Under the pieces are notes generated by a model. That model was not told the DNA's origin and did no database searches. It worked only from the letters and a program-made list of their open reading frames with translations. A program made the translations under genes and the position numbers. Positions 43,342-50,404 of a stretch of DNA of 64,000 bases are shown in pieces. Each line of letters opens with the position of its first letter. Position 1 is the stretch's first letter. Source of the DNA: Streptomyces mobaraensis NBRC 13819 = DSM 40847 (lineage in GTDB: Bacteria > Actinomycetota > Actinomycetes > Streptomycetales > Streptomycetaceae); NCBI RefSeq assembly GCF_017916255.1, contig NZ_CP072827.1:248001-312000 (forward strand), in the 5' to 3' direction.

Positions 43342-44817
43342 ATGACCATGAGCCGGACACTGACGCCCTCCCCGCCGCCCTCCGGCGGCGGTCCCGCGAC
43401 CGACGCACCGCCCGTCGGCGGCGCGGCCCTCGACGACCGCGCGACCGCCGCCCCGTCGGAGCCGAACCCCTCGGGCTCGCTGTCGAACGGGCTCAAGCAG
43501 CGGCACCTGTCGATGATCGCGCTGGGCGGGGTCATCGGCGCGGGTCTGTTCGTCGGCTCGGGCGCCGGCATCGCCGCCGCCGGGCCCTCGATCGTGCTCG
43601 CGTACGCCGTGTCCGGCCTGCTCGTGATGTTCGTGATGCGGATGCTCGGCGAGATGTCCGCCGCCAACCCCGCGTCCGGTTCGTTCTCGGTGCACGCCGA
43701 CCGGGCGATCGGCCCGTGGGCCGGGTTCACCGCCGGCTGGATGTTCTGGACACTGCTGGTGGTGGGCGTGGCGATCGAGGCGATCGGCGCCGCGCACATC
43801 CTCCAGGGGTGGTTCCCCGGCACCCCGTCCTGGATGTGGGTGCTGATCCTGATGGCGCTGTTCTGCGGCAGCAACCTGGGCTCCGTCGCGCACTTCGGCG
43901 AGTTCGAGTTCTGGTTCGCGGCCCTGAAGATCGGCGCCATCGCCCTCTTCCTCGGCCTCGGCGTGCTCGCGATCCTCGGTGTGCTGCCCGGCAGCGACTC
44001 CCCCGGCACCGCGCACCTCCTGCACGACGGCGGCTTCCTGCCCACCGGCACCAACGGGCTGCTGATCGGGCTGCTCGCCTCGGTCGCCGCCTACGGCGGC
44101 CTGGAGACGGTCACCATCGCCGCCGCCGAGTCCGAGAACCCGGTGGGCGGCGTGGCCAAGGCCGTCCGGACGACGATGTGGCGGATCGGCGTCGTCTACG
44201 TCGGGTCGATGCTGGTGATCGTCACGCTGCTGCCGTGGCACGACAAGGCCGTCACCGAACAGGGTCCGTACGCGGCCGTGCTGGACCGGCTCGGCGTCCC
44301 GGGCGGCGGACAGATCATGAACGTGGTGGTGCTGATCGCGCTGCTGTCGGCGATGAACGCCAACATCTACGGCTCGTCGCGCATGGCCTACTCGCTGGTC
44401 GCGCGGGGGCAGGGTCCGAGGTTCCTGGCGAAGGTGTCGGGCGGGATCCCGCGCCGCGCGGTGCTCGCCTCGTCCGGCTTCGGGTTCTTCGCCGTCCTGC
44501 TCTCCTTCTGGTGGCCCACCACCGTCTTCGCCTGGCTGCTCAACATGGTCGGCGGCGTCGTGCTGGTCGTGTGGGGGTTCATCGCCGTCTCCCAGCTGCT
44601 GCTGCGCCGCCGGCTGGAGCGCGAGGCGCCCGGCAGGCTGGTGGTCCGGATGTGGGGCTTCCCGTACCTGACGTGGGTGACGCTGGCCGGGGTGGCCGGG
44701 GTGCTGGTGCTGATGACGCTCGACGCGGACACCCGGGTGCAGCTGTACTTCACAGGCGGCCTGGCGCTTGCCCTGGCCCTGGTCGGACGGCTGCGGCAGC
44801 GCGCCGGGAGCCGCTGA
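43342..44817 (+). CDS. Amino-acid permease (AAT/APC family)
   Basis: A 491-aa, 12-TM APC-superfamily transporter after a Pro/Ala-rich cytoplasmic tail of about 50 residues. The TM1 motif HLSMIALGGVIGAGLFVGSG is diagnostic. ENPVGGVAKAVRTTMWRI and SAMNANIYGSSRMAYSLVARGQ are also typical of GABA/aromatic/proline permeases. Specificity cannot be read from this. Two related 15-bp operator-like sites precede the gene, and one nearly touches the ATG at 43342, implying tight regulation. A double hairpin follows. Confidence 0.9.
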   Translation: MTMSRTLTPSPPPSGGGPATDAPPVGGAALDDRATAAPSEPNPSGSLSNGLKQRHLSMIALGGVIGAGLFVGSGAGIAAAGPSIVLAYAVSGLLVMFVMRMLGEMSAANPASGSFSVHADRAIGPWAGFTAGWMFWTLLVVGVAIEAIGAAHILQGWFPGTPSWMWVLILMALFCGSNLGSVAHFGEFEFWFAALKIGAIALFLGLGVLAILGVLPGSDSPGTAHLLHDGGFLPTGTNGLLIGLLASVAAYGGLETVTIAAAESENPVGGVAKAVRTTMWRIGVVYVGSMLVIVTLLPWHDKAVTEQGPYAAVLDRLGVPGGGQIMNVVVLIALLSAMNANIYGSSRMAYSLVARGQGPRFLAKVSGGIPRRAVLASSGFGFFAVLLSFWWPTTVFAWLLNMVGGVVLVVWGFIAVSQLLLRRRLEREAPGRLVVRMWGFPYLTWVTLAGVAGVLVLMTLDADTRVQLYFTGGLALALALVGRLRQRAGSR

Positions 44818-44840
44818 CCGGCCGCGCCCGCCACGACGAC

Positions 44841-44888
44841 CGCCGGAGAGGCCGTTTCCCGTAGGGACGGGGAGCGGCCTCTCCGGCG
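44841..44888 (+). terminator. Terminator of the permease gene
   Basis: CGCCGGAGAGGCCG (44841-44854) and CGGCCTCTCCGGCG (44875-44888), a perfect 14-bp stem. An inner CCCGT/ACGGG pair extends it into a long hairpin. Confidence 0.9.
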
Positions 44889-44952
44889 TCTTGAGCGCCG
44901 ACCGCCGTAGCGACGGCAAGGGACCGCCCGTCCTGGCCGGAATGACCCGGTC

Positions 44953-44969
44953 ACCTGCCGCTGGCAGGT
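44953..44969 (+). terminator. Short hairpin with T-run
   Basis: ACCTGCC and GGCAGGT with a 3-base loop, then TTTTCG. It could be a second terminator for the permease transcript or a structure in the region upstream of the next gene. Confidence 0.45.
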
Positions 44970-45110
44970 TTTCGCTCTCGCCCTCCTCCCCGCGGCCCGG
45001 TTGACTCGGCCCACGCAGCCGCACGGTAGAACGTTGCACGAACTTGCGTGCGGCACATCGTCACGTCCACGGAACCGCCCAGCGCGCCACCGACCGCCTG
45101 AGGAGTCACC

Positions 45111-45590
45111 GTGAAACGCCTGCACACCGCCTTCGCCCTGAGCACCGCCGCCCTCGCCTGCGCCGCCGCCCTGGCGACCCCGGCCGGCGCCGCCGGCCAC
45201 GCCCCCGTCAAGTCCGCGAAGTTCTGCACCTACATCGTCGACACCGGCCAGTCGGGCTGCTTCTCCAGCGAGTCGAAGGCCGCCGCCGCCTTCGGCGCCC
45301 GGACGCAGGCATACAAGGACCTCGGCAGAATCTGGAGCGACGCCAACTCGGGCGGCAGCCAGCTCACGTTCCGCGGCAGCCAGGGCTGCGGCTGGCGCTA
45401 CCCGGAGTTCGCGAGCCTGGGCAACGGATGGAACGACACGGTCAGCTCGGCCCAGGGGCTGGCCTGCCCGATCACCCTCTGGGAGCACAGCGACTTCCGC
45501 GGCGCCCACCAGACGTACCACGGCTACAACGCCTACGTCGGCGACGGCATGAACGACAAGGCCAGCTCGGTCAGCTTCGACCTCAACTGA
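45111..45590 (+). CDS. Secreted beta/gamma-crystallin-like protein (peptidase inhibitor I36 type)
   Basis: A 159-aa protein with signal peptide VKRLHTAFALSTAALACAAA and cleavage near AGA-AG. The mature part has four Cys and a crystallin-type Greek-key motif in ITLWEHSDFRGAHQTYHGYN. The I36 family includes the Streptomyces metalloproteinase inhibitor SMPI, so protease inhibition is one possibility. Many relatives are simply small secreted crystallin-like proteins. GTG 45111 is preceded by GAGGAGTC. Monocistronic. Confidence 0.75.
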   Translation: MKRLHTAFALSTAALACAAALATPAGAAGHAPVKSAKFCTYIVDTGQSGCFSSESKAAAAFGARTQAYKDLGRIWSDANSGGSQLTFRGSQGCGWRYPEFASLGNGWNDTVSSAQGLACPITLWEHSDFRGAHQTYHGYNAYVGDGMNDKASSVSFDLN

Positions 45591-45847
45591 CCTGGTCGCC
45601 TCCCCGCCCGTCCGGGTACCGCCGGCCGCACGCGCGCCGGCCGGTGCCCGGGCGTTCGCCATTCCCCAACGCGCCCCCGCCGGACCCGAGTAGGGCGCGT
45701 CACACGCATGGCGGCCGGATCTCCGGGCAGCCGTCGGTTCAGGAGATCGAACACGCGACGGCGCGAGCGGCTGACGACGTCAGGAACCGCACCCGCGCGT
45801 CGTCGCCCGCGGACCGCCCATTCGACAGCTCGACGGAAAGGACGGAC

Positions 45848-46006
45848 ATGTTCTTCCTTGTCCTGGCCCTCTTCCTGCTCGGCGTCCTGACCGGGACGGC
45901 CGCGCACGTGCCCCTGTCCGTGACCCTGGTGTCCGCGGCGGCGATCCTCGTCTGGCTGGCCGCCTTCGCGGTGCGGGAGCGCCGGGCGCACCGGCGGGAC
46001 CGGTAA
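45848..46006 (+). CDS. 52-residue membrane protein
   Basis: MFFLVLALFLLGVLTGTAAH begins a two-helix hydrophobic protein with a basic tail (RERRAHRRDR). AAAGGACG precedes ATG 45848. The next gene starts 12 bp after its stop behind a perfect AAGGAGGAG, so both are one transcript. It resembles small streptomycete membrane hypotheticals; function unknown. Confidence 0.65.
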   Translation: MFFLVLALFLLGVLTGTAAHVPLSVTLVSAAAILVWLAAFAVRERRAHRRDR

Positions 46007-46018
46007 GGAGGAGCCCCC

Positions 46019-46552
46019 GTGAACCCCTTCTCTTCCCCTTCCCTCGACGCGCGGAAGCCCGCCGGCCCCGCGGCCGGCGGCCGTGGCGCCGCCGACACGC
46101 ACGAACGCGCCGGCGAGTACCGGGCCGCCCCCGTCAGGCCGGACGCCGGAGGCCCGGACCGCGTGCGGCATCCGGCCGACCTCGGCCCGGACGGCCGTCA
46201 TCCGGCCAACCGGCCCGACGGGAACCGGAATCGGCGCCCGCATCAGGACACCGGTCCGCGCCCCGCGAGCCGGCGGTTCCGCGACCGCCGGGTTGCGGGC
46301 GCCGATCCGGCCGAACGGCGGCGCCGGAACGCCGACTTCATGGCCGTGACGTCGTTCGTCACGGGCCTGCTCGGGCTGTTGATCGCCAACCTCGTCTTCG
46401 GTCCCTGCGCCATCGCGCTGGGCGCCGTCGCCCTGGCCCGGGGGACCGTCCGGCGCTTCCGCGCCCGGCTCGGCATGGTGCTCGGCGCCGCCGGACTGGT
46501 GCTGTACGTGGTGCTCTCGGTGGCGGACGGGACACCGAGCTGGCACCTCTGA
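46019..46552 (+). CDS. DUF4190-like membrane protein with long charged N-terminus
   Basis: A 177-aa protein. About 105 N-terminal residues are Arg/Pro/Gly/Asp-rich and disordered. The C-terminus holds two membrane helices (VTSFVTGLLGLLIANLVFGP and LGMVLGAAGLVLYVVLSV) with the DUF4190 pattern of a Gly-rich loop and GxxxG. GTG 46019 has a strong ribosome binding site. Translated with the small membrane protein upstream. Function unknown. Confidence 0.72.
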   Translation: MNPFSSPSLDARKPAGPAAGGRGAADTHERAGEYRAAPVRPDAGGPDRVRHPADLGPDGRHPANRPDGNRNRRPHQDTGPRPASRRFRDRRVAGADPAERRRRNADFMAVTSFVTGLLGLLIANLVFGPCAIALGAVALARGTVRRFRARLGMVLGAAGLVLYVVLSVADGTPSWHL

Positions 46553-46565
46553 GCCCACAGGGGCG

Positions 46566-46603
46566 TCCGGGCCGCGTCCGGTCGTCGACGGACGCGGCCC
46601 GGA
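46566..46603 (+). terminator. Strong terminator
   Basis: TCCGGGCCGCGTCCG (46566-46580) and CGGACGCGGCCCGGA (46589-46603), a perfect 15-bp stem with an 8-base loop, 14 bases after the DUF4190 gene stop. Confidence 0.9.
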
Positions 46604-46616
46604 CCATTGACAGCGG

Positions 46617-46632
46617 GTTGGTCTGAACCAAC
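46617..46632 (+). promoter_or_regulatory. DasR dre-like palindrome upstream of the deacetylase
   Basis: GTTGGT-CTGA-ACCAAC is a perfect 6-bp inverted repeat. Its core TGGTCTGAACCA (46619-46630) matches the DasR-responsive element core TGGTCTAGACCA at 10 of 12 positions. It lies 9-25 bases before ATG 46642. Confidence 0.5.
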
Positions 46633-46641
46633 GATGCGCCC

Positions 46642-47337
46642 ATGCCACGACGCCACGCATCCCTCCCCCGGCTCCTGACCCTCCTGACTCTCCTGGTCCT
46701 CACGGTCTGCGCGGTCCTCACCGGACCGTTCGGCTCCGCCACCGCCCACGGCACCGCGCGGCCCCTGCCGCCGGTGCTCTCCCGCGTACCGACGCACGAC
46801 CGCGTCGTCTTCCTCACCATCGACGACGGCTGGTACCGGGACCCCGCGGCGGCTGCCCTGCTGCGCGACCGGCGGATCCCGGTCTCCCTCTTCCCGCTTC
46901 CGGACGCGGTGGAGCAGGATCCCGGCTACTTCCGGCAGTTGGTCCCGGGACACCGGCCGGCCGTCGGCAACCACACCGTCGGCCACCCCGACCTCACCAC
47001 CCTCGACCTCACGGGGCAGCGGAAGGAGATCTGCGCGGCCCGCGACCGGCTGGCCGCCACGTTCGGTCGCGCGCCCGCGCTGCTGCGCCCGCCCTTCGGC
47101 CGTTACGACGACACCACCCGGGCCGCGGCGCGCGACTGCGGCGTCCGGGCGCTGGTCACCTGGACGCACGACTTCACGACCTGGGGCGACACCCCGCCGC
47201 CGGTGCCGCGGCTGCGGCGGGGTGACGTCGTCCTGCTGCACTTCACGCCCACCCTGACCGCCGACCTCGGCCGCGCCCTCACCGCGGCGCGCGAGGCCGG
47301 TCTCGTCCCGGCCCCGCTCGGCGCGTACGTCCGCTGA
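46642..47337 (+). CDS. Secreted polysaccharide deacetylase (NodB domain)
   Basis: A 231-aa protein with an N-terminal signal/anchor (LPRLLTLLTLLVLTVCAVLTG). NodB motifs are complete: VVFLTIDDGW (catalytic base Asp and metal Asp), GNHTVGHPDLT (metal His pair), LRPPFGRYDDT and VVLLHFTP. The family removes N-acetyl groups from chitin, peptidoglycan or related glycans. A DasR-like operator just upstream would tie it to amino-sugar metabolism and favour a chitooligosaccharide or peptidoglycan substrate. No clear ribosome binding site precedes ATG 46642, which may indicate a leaderless or short leader transcript. Confidence 0.87.
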   Translation: MPRRHASLPRLLTLLTLLVLTVCAVLTGPFGSATAHGTARPLPPVLSRVPTHDRVVFLTIDDGWYRDPAAAALLRDRRIPVSLFPLPDAVEQDPGYFRQLVPGHRPAVGNHTVGHPDLTTLDLTGQRKEICAARDRLAATFGRAPALLRPPFGRYDDTTRAAARDCGVRALVTWTHDFTTWGDTPPPVPRLRRGDVVLLHFTPTLTADLGRALTAAREAGLVPAPLGAYVR

Positions 47338-47348
47338 GCGGCCGCCGC

Positions 47349-48368
47349 TCACCCGAGTCCGCTGAGCAGCGGTCCGTAGTGGCCGCCGTCGCCCTCGGCG
47401 AAGGCCGCGAGCATGGCGGTGGCGTGGGCGCGGTCGTCCTCGTCGGGTTCCTCCTCGGCCAGTTCGTTCTCCAGCACCCACATCTCCAGCAGGACGGCGT
47501 GGCCCAGGAGGACGTCGGGGCCGCCGGCCTCGCCGAGCGTGCCGGCGGCGATACGGCGGACCGCGTCCCGCAGCGGAGCGTCCCCGTCCGCGTCGTCCGG
47601 GCCGTACGCCGTCTTCACCGCCTCGTTGAGGTCGACCGCGACGGGGGCGACGACGGCGAACTCGAAGTCGAGCAGGGCCACGACCTCGCCGTCGTGCCAG
47701 AGGGCGTTGGGCGCGCAGAAGTCACCGTGGTTGAGCGCGTGCTGCGCCCGGGGCAGGGCGGACCAGAAGCGGTCGAGGACGTGGCCGAGCCCCCGGGCCT
47801 GCTCGCCGGTGAGCTGCCGGGCCCGGACGAGCCGGTCGAGGGAGGCCGCCGCGTCCGCCGGGGTCTCGGGGAAGAAGGGCGAGCGCGCGCGGGCGTGCGG
47901 GGCCGCGGCGGCCGGGTCGACGCGGTGGACGTGCCGGACGCGCTGCCACATCTGTTCGAGGGCGCGTGCCCGCGCGGCGGGGTCCAGCGACGGCCAGACC
48001 TCCTCCAGGTTCTCCCCCGGCACCCGGCGGGTCAGCACCCATGCGTGTCCGTGCAGGACGCCCGAGTCGACGATCTCCGGGTAGCCGACCTCGGCCGGGA
48101 GCAGCCGGGCCAGCCGCTCCTCGCGCAGCAGGTCGGTCCGGCCGGGCGCGGTGGCGACGCGGACGACGAGGTCGTCGGTCAGCCAGGTGGCGTTGGTCCA
48201 GCCCCGGCCGCGGAGCGCGTCCGTGAGGCCGGTGCCGTACCGGCGCAGGATCTGCTCGGCGACGCGGCGGGGGGTTTCGGCGGCGGCCGACGCTCCCAAG
48301 TCCGCTGCTTCCCGCGTGATTTCCGTGTTCTCTGCGTTCTCTGTGTTCTCTGTGTTCGCAGCCGTCAC
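47349..48368 (-). CDS. APH-family small-molecule kinase with N-terminal Asn-Thr-Glu repeats
   Basis: A 339-aa protein from GTG 48368, the only in-frame start before the kinase fold. The catalytic loop LNHGDFCAPNALWHDGEVVA and metal motif LLDFEFAVVAPVAVDLNEA identify the phosphotransferase family, with VLTRRVPGENLEEVW as the hinge region. Residues about 5-15 (NTENTENAENTE) come from a 9-bp tandem repeat. Substrate unknown. Its stop lies 11 bp from the convergent deacetylase stop, with no hairpin between. Confidence 0.82.
   Translation of the reverse strand: MTAANTENTENAENTEITREAADLGASAAAETPRRVAEQILRRYGTGLTDALRGRGWTNATWLTDDLVVRVATAPGRTDLLREERLARLLPAEVGYPEIVDSGVLHGHAWVLTRRVPGENLEEVWPSLDPAARARALEQMWQRVRHVHRVDPAAAAPHARARSPFFPETPADAAASLDRLVRARQLTGEQARGLGHVLDRFWSALPRAQHALNHGDFCAPNALWHDGEVVALLDFEFAVVAPVAVDLNEAVKTAYGPDDADGDAPLRDAVRRIAAGTLGEAGGPDVLLGHAVLLEMWVLENELAEEEPDEDDRAHATAMLAAFAEGDGGHYGPLLSGLG
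48328..48354 (-). repeat. Three 9-bp tandem repeats in the 5' coding region of the kinase gene
   Basis: TTCTCTGCG, TTCTCTGTG, TTCTCTGTG on the plus strand, encoding Asn-Thr/Ala-Glu triplets on the minus strand. Confidence 0.85.
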
Positions 48369-48496
48369 GGTGGTGACGCTAACGCAGCGCCTGCCGGGCG
48401 GCCACCGAATTGGGCCGCCGGCCCGCACGACCTCCACGTGCGCGCGGGCCGGCTCCGTCCGTCCCGTCCGGGAGAGCCCCCGGGCGGAGCGTCGGA

Positions 48497-49621
48497 TCAG
48501 TGGTGGATCTGCACCTCTTCCAGACCCAGGTACATCACGGACGGCCGCGCCGGGTTGAAGGCGATGGCCGAGATGCCGTCGTGGGCATTGTGCGTCTTGC
48601 CGACCTTGCCCGTCCGCGCGTCGTAGCGGTACAGGTCGGTGCCGTACGCCTGGAAGTACGTGCCGTACTCGAAGTAGAGGACGTTGGGGTCCACCGGGCT
48701 GGGCGCCAGCAGGGTGCTGTTGGTGAGTTCGGTGTCCGGGGTGTCGTCGACGATCCGGGTGTACGTCCGGCCGCCGTCGGTGGACCGGTACAGGTGCCGG
48801 CCCTCGGCGCCCGAGTTGGGCGCGGCCTCGACGAGGTCGATGCCCAGGGCGTAGACGACGTTGCGGTCGGCCGGGGAGACGGACGCCGCGAAGAGGTTGG
48901 ACTTGCCGCCGGCCGTGGCGGACAGGCCGGTGGCGGCGGTCCAGGTGGCGCCGCCGTCGGTGGTGACCGCGCCGCCGGTCGTCATGCCGCCGGCGACCGC
49001 GTGGTCGAGGTCGGCCGGGTCGAAGGACACGGTGTAGACGCTCGCCCCCGGGCCGAAGGCGAGCTTGCCGAGCGGCTTCCAGGTGGCGCCCGCGTCCGTC
49101 GAGTCGTACAACTGTCCGTCGCTGCCGGCGAGGCGGACGTGGTCGCGGCGCGCCTTGTCGGTGCCGACGCCGACGATGTCGGCGCTGGGCGAGGACAGCT
49201 TGGTGACGGTTCTGCCGTCGACGCGGGCGAGGTAGCCGCCGTTCTTCTCCCAGGCGAAGGCCCGGCCGCCGGTGGCGGCGGTGAGCCAGGTGGAGCCGCT
49301 GCCCAGGGTCGCGACCTTGGTCCAGGTGCAGCCCGCGTCCGTCGAGCGCTGGAGCTCGTCGTTGTGCGTGGCGAGCAGGGTGTTGGGGGTGTCCAGCGCG
49401 ACCAGGCCGTGGGTGTAGCTGACGGACTGCAGGGTGCCCGTCGTCGGGGCGAGGGTGGCACCGTCGTCGGTGGTGAAGGTGACGGCGCCGTCACCGGTGA
49501 CCTTGGTGCACGAGGGGGCCCGCCACCCGGAGGTGGAGTCCGCCGCCTGGGCGGCGAGGGACGACTGGGCCAGGACGATGGTGGTGACGGCCGCGGTGAC
49601 GGCCCATCCCATCCGCTTCAC
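48497..49621 (-). CDS. Secreted beta-propeller protein with Asp-box/BNR repeats
   Basis: A 374-aa protein from GTG 49621 (GGGAGA five bases upstream), with signal peptide VKRMGWAVTAAVTTIVLAQ and cleavage near AQA-AD. The mature chain repeats short Asp-box elements: STDAGCTWTKV, STDAGATWKPL, TTDGGATWTAA and STDGGRTYTRI, as in sialidase/VPS10-type propellers, but sialidase catalytic residues are not evident. Length and style resemble the dispase autolysis-inducing protein of S. mobaraensis, a seven-bladed secreted propeller acting on metalloproteases; that identity is a guess from memory. Confidence 0.75.
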   Translation of the reverse strand: MKRMGWAVTAAVTTIVLAQSSLAAQAADSTSGWRAPSCTKVTGDGAVTFTTDDGATLAPTTGTLQSVSYTHGLVALDTPNTLLATHNDELQRSTDAGCTWTKVATLGSGSTWLTAATGGRAFAWEKNGGYLARVDGRTVTKLSSPSADIVGVGTDKARRDHVRLAGSDGQLYDSTDAGATWKPLGKLAFGPGASVYTVSFDPADLDHAVAGGMTTGGAVTTDGGATWTAATGLSATAGGKSNLFAASVSPADRNVVYALGIDLVEAAPNSGAEGRHLYRSTDGGRTYTRIVDDTPDTELTNSTLLAPSPVDPNVLYFEYGTYFQAYGTDLYRYDARTGKVGKTHNAHDGISAIAFNPARPSVMYLGLEEVQIHH

Positions 49622-50404
49622 GATCTCTCCCTTGTGGGGCGCAGACATGAGGTTGTTGTTGACGATCAGGTTCTATCGGGGCGGAACTGCGGAGCAGAAC
49701 ACACTTGGGCGCCAATCTTCCTGTCCAGAAAGGATCTTGACGTAAGGTTTCCGGTCTGCGGGGAGGGGTTTCGTCACCGTTCCGCCCGCCGGAGTTCACC
49801 CGCGCGCCACTCGTCGGCCCGCTCGGCACGCCCGGGGGCCCGACGCGGCGGCCGCAGCCCCCGGCGCGCCGCGCGTTCGGCCGGCGACCGGCGACCTATA
49901 CCGCTTTAGTCGATCCGGCCTCTCGGCCGTGCATCGGGCCGCGACATTTTCGATCTTGATCAGGCCCGGCCGCGGATCCTATTACCCGCGGGTATTCTCC
50001 GGCGGTCCCGGCCTGCCCTTCCCTTCGAGTTTCGGCACCCTCCGCGATCGCCGCAAGCGGTCTTTGGTAGAGCCATCTATCGGCGGGCGGAACGATACGG
50101 GAGCAGGATCACATTCAAGCGATCAACCATTGACACACCGCATTCAGTGATCAATCATCGCCGTACAGCCCAGACACCGACACACGGAGCCTGTCACCCC
50201 GCGTTCCTTACGCCACGGCGACCAGGCGGCCCGGAGGTTCGCCATGCCCTGACGACGCCGCATGAAGTCGTTCATGACGGCTGGTCGTTACCGGTGCGGC
50301 AGTCGAATTTCCCCCGGTAACCGCACGCCCCCCACCTGTGCCTTTCCCCGCTTTCCCCCCTCAGAAGCGGTCTTCCCCCCTCCCCTTGAGGAGAAGAAGC
50401 AGCC
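49622..50404. other. 783-bp regulatory region upstream of the megasynthase operon
   Basis: No gene with a credible start is seen. Its base composition is distinctly less GC-rich at 49900-50170. It contains the palindrome TACCCGCGGGTA (49983-49994), a promoter candidate (50130-50158), and the inverted repeat CATGAA-gtcg-TTCATG (50261-50276). A CT-rich tract at 50340-50385 precedes the ribosome binding site of the first megasynthase gene. It must also hold the promoter of the divergent propeller gene. Confidence 0.6.
50130..50158 (+). promoter_or_regulatory. Candidate promoter of the NRPS/PKS operon
   Basis: TTGACA (50130-50135), 17-bp spacer, AATCAT (50153-50158). The -35 is a perfect consensus, and the -10 matches four of six positions. 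Two related 10-mers, GATCAACCAT and GATCAATCAT, begin at 50121 and 50149 and could be repeated activator sites. Transcription from here would leave a leader of about 240 nt. Confidence 0.5.

Noticed and set aside
50244..50252. Two-codon ORF ATG-CCC-TGA behind a perfect GGAGG in the megasynthase leader
   Set aside because: Too short to support beyond chance; noted because translation there could affect the leader.
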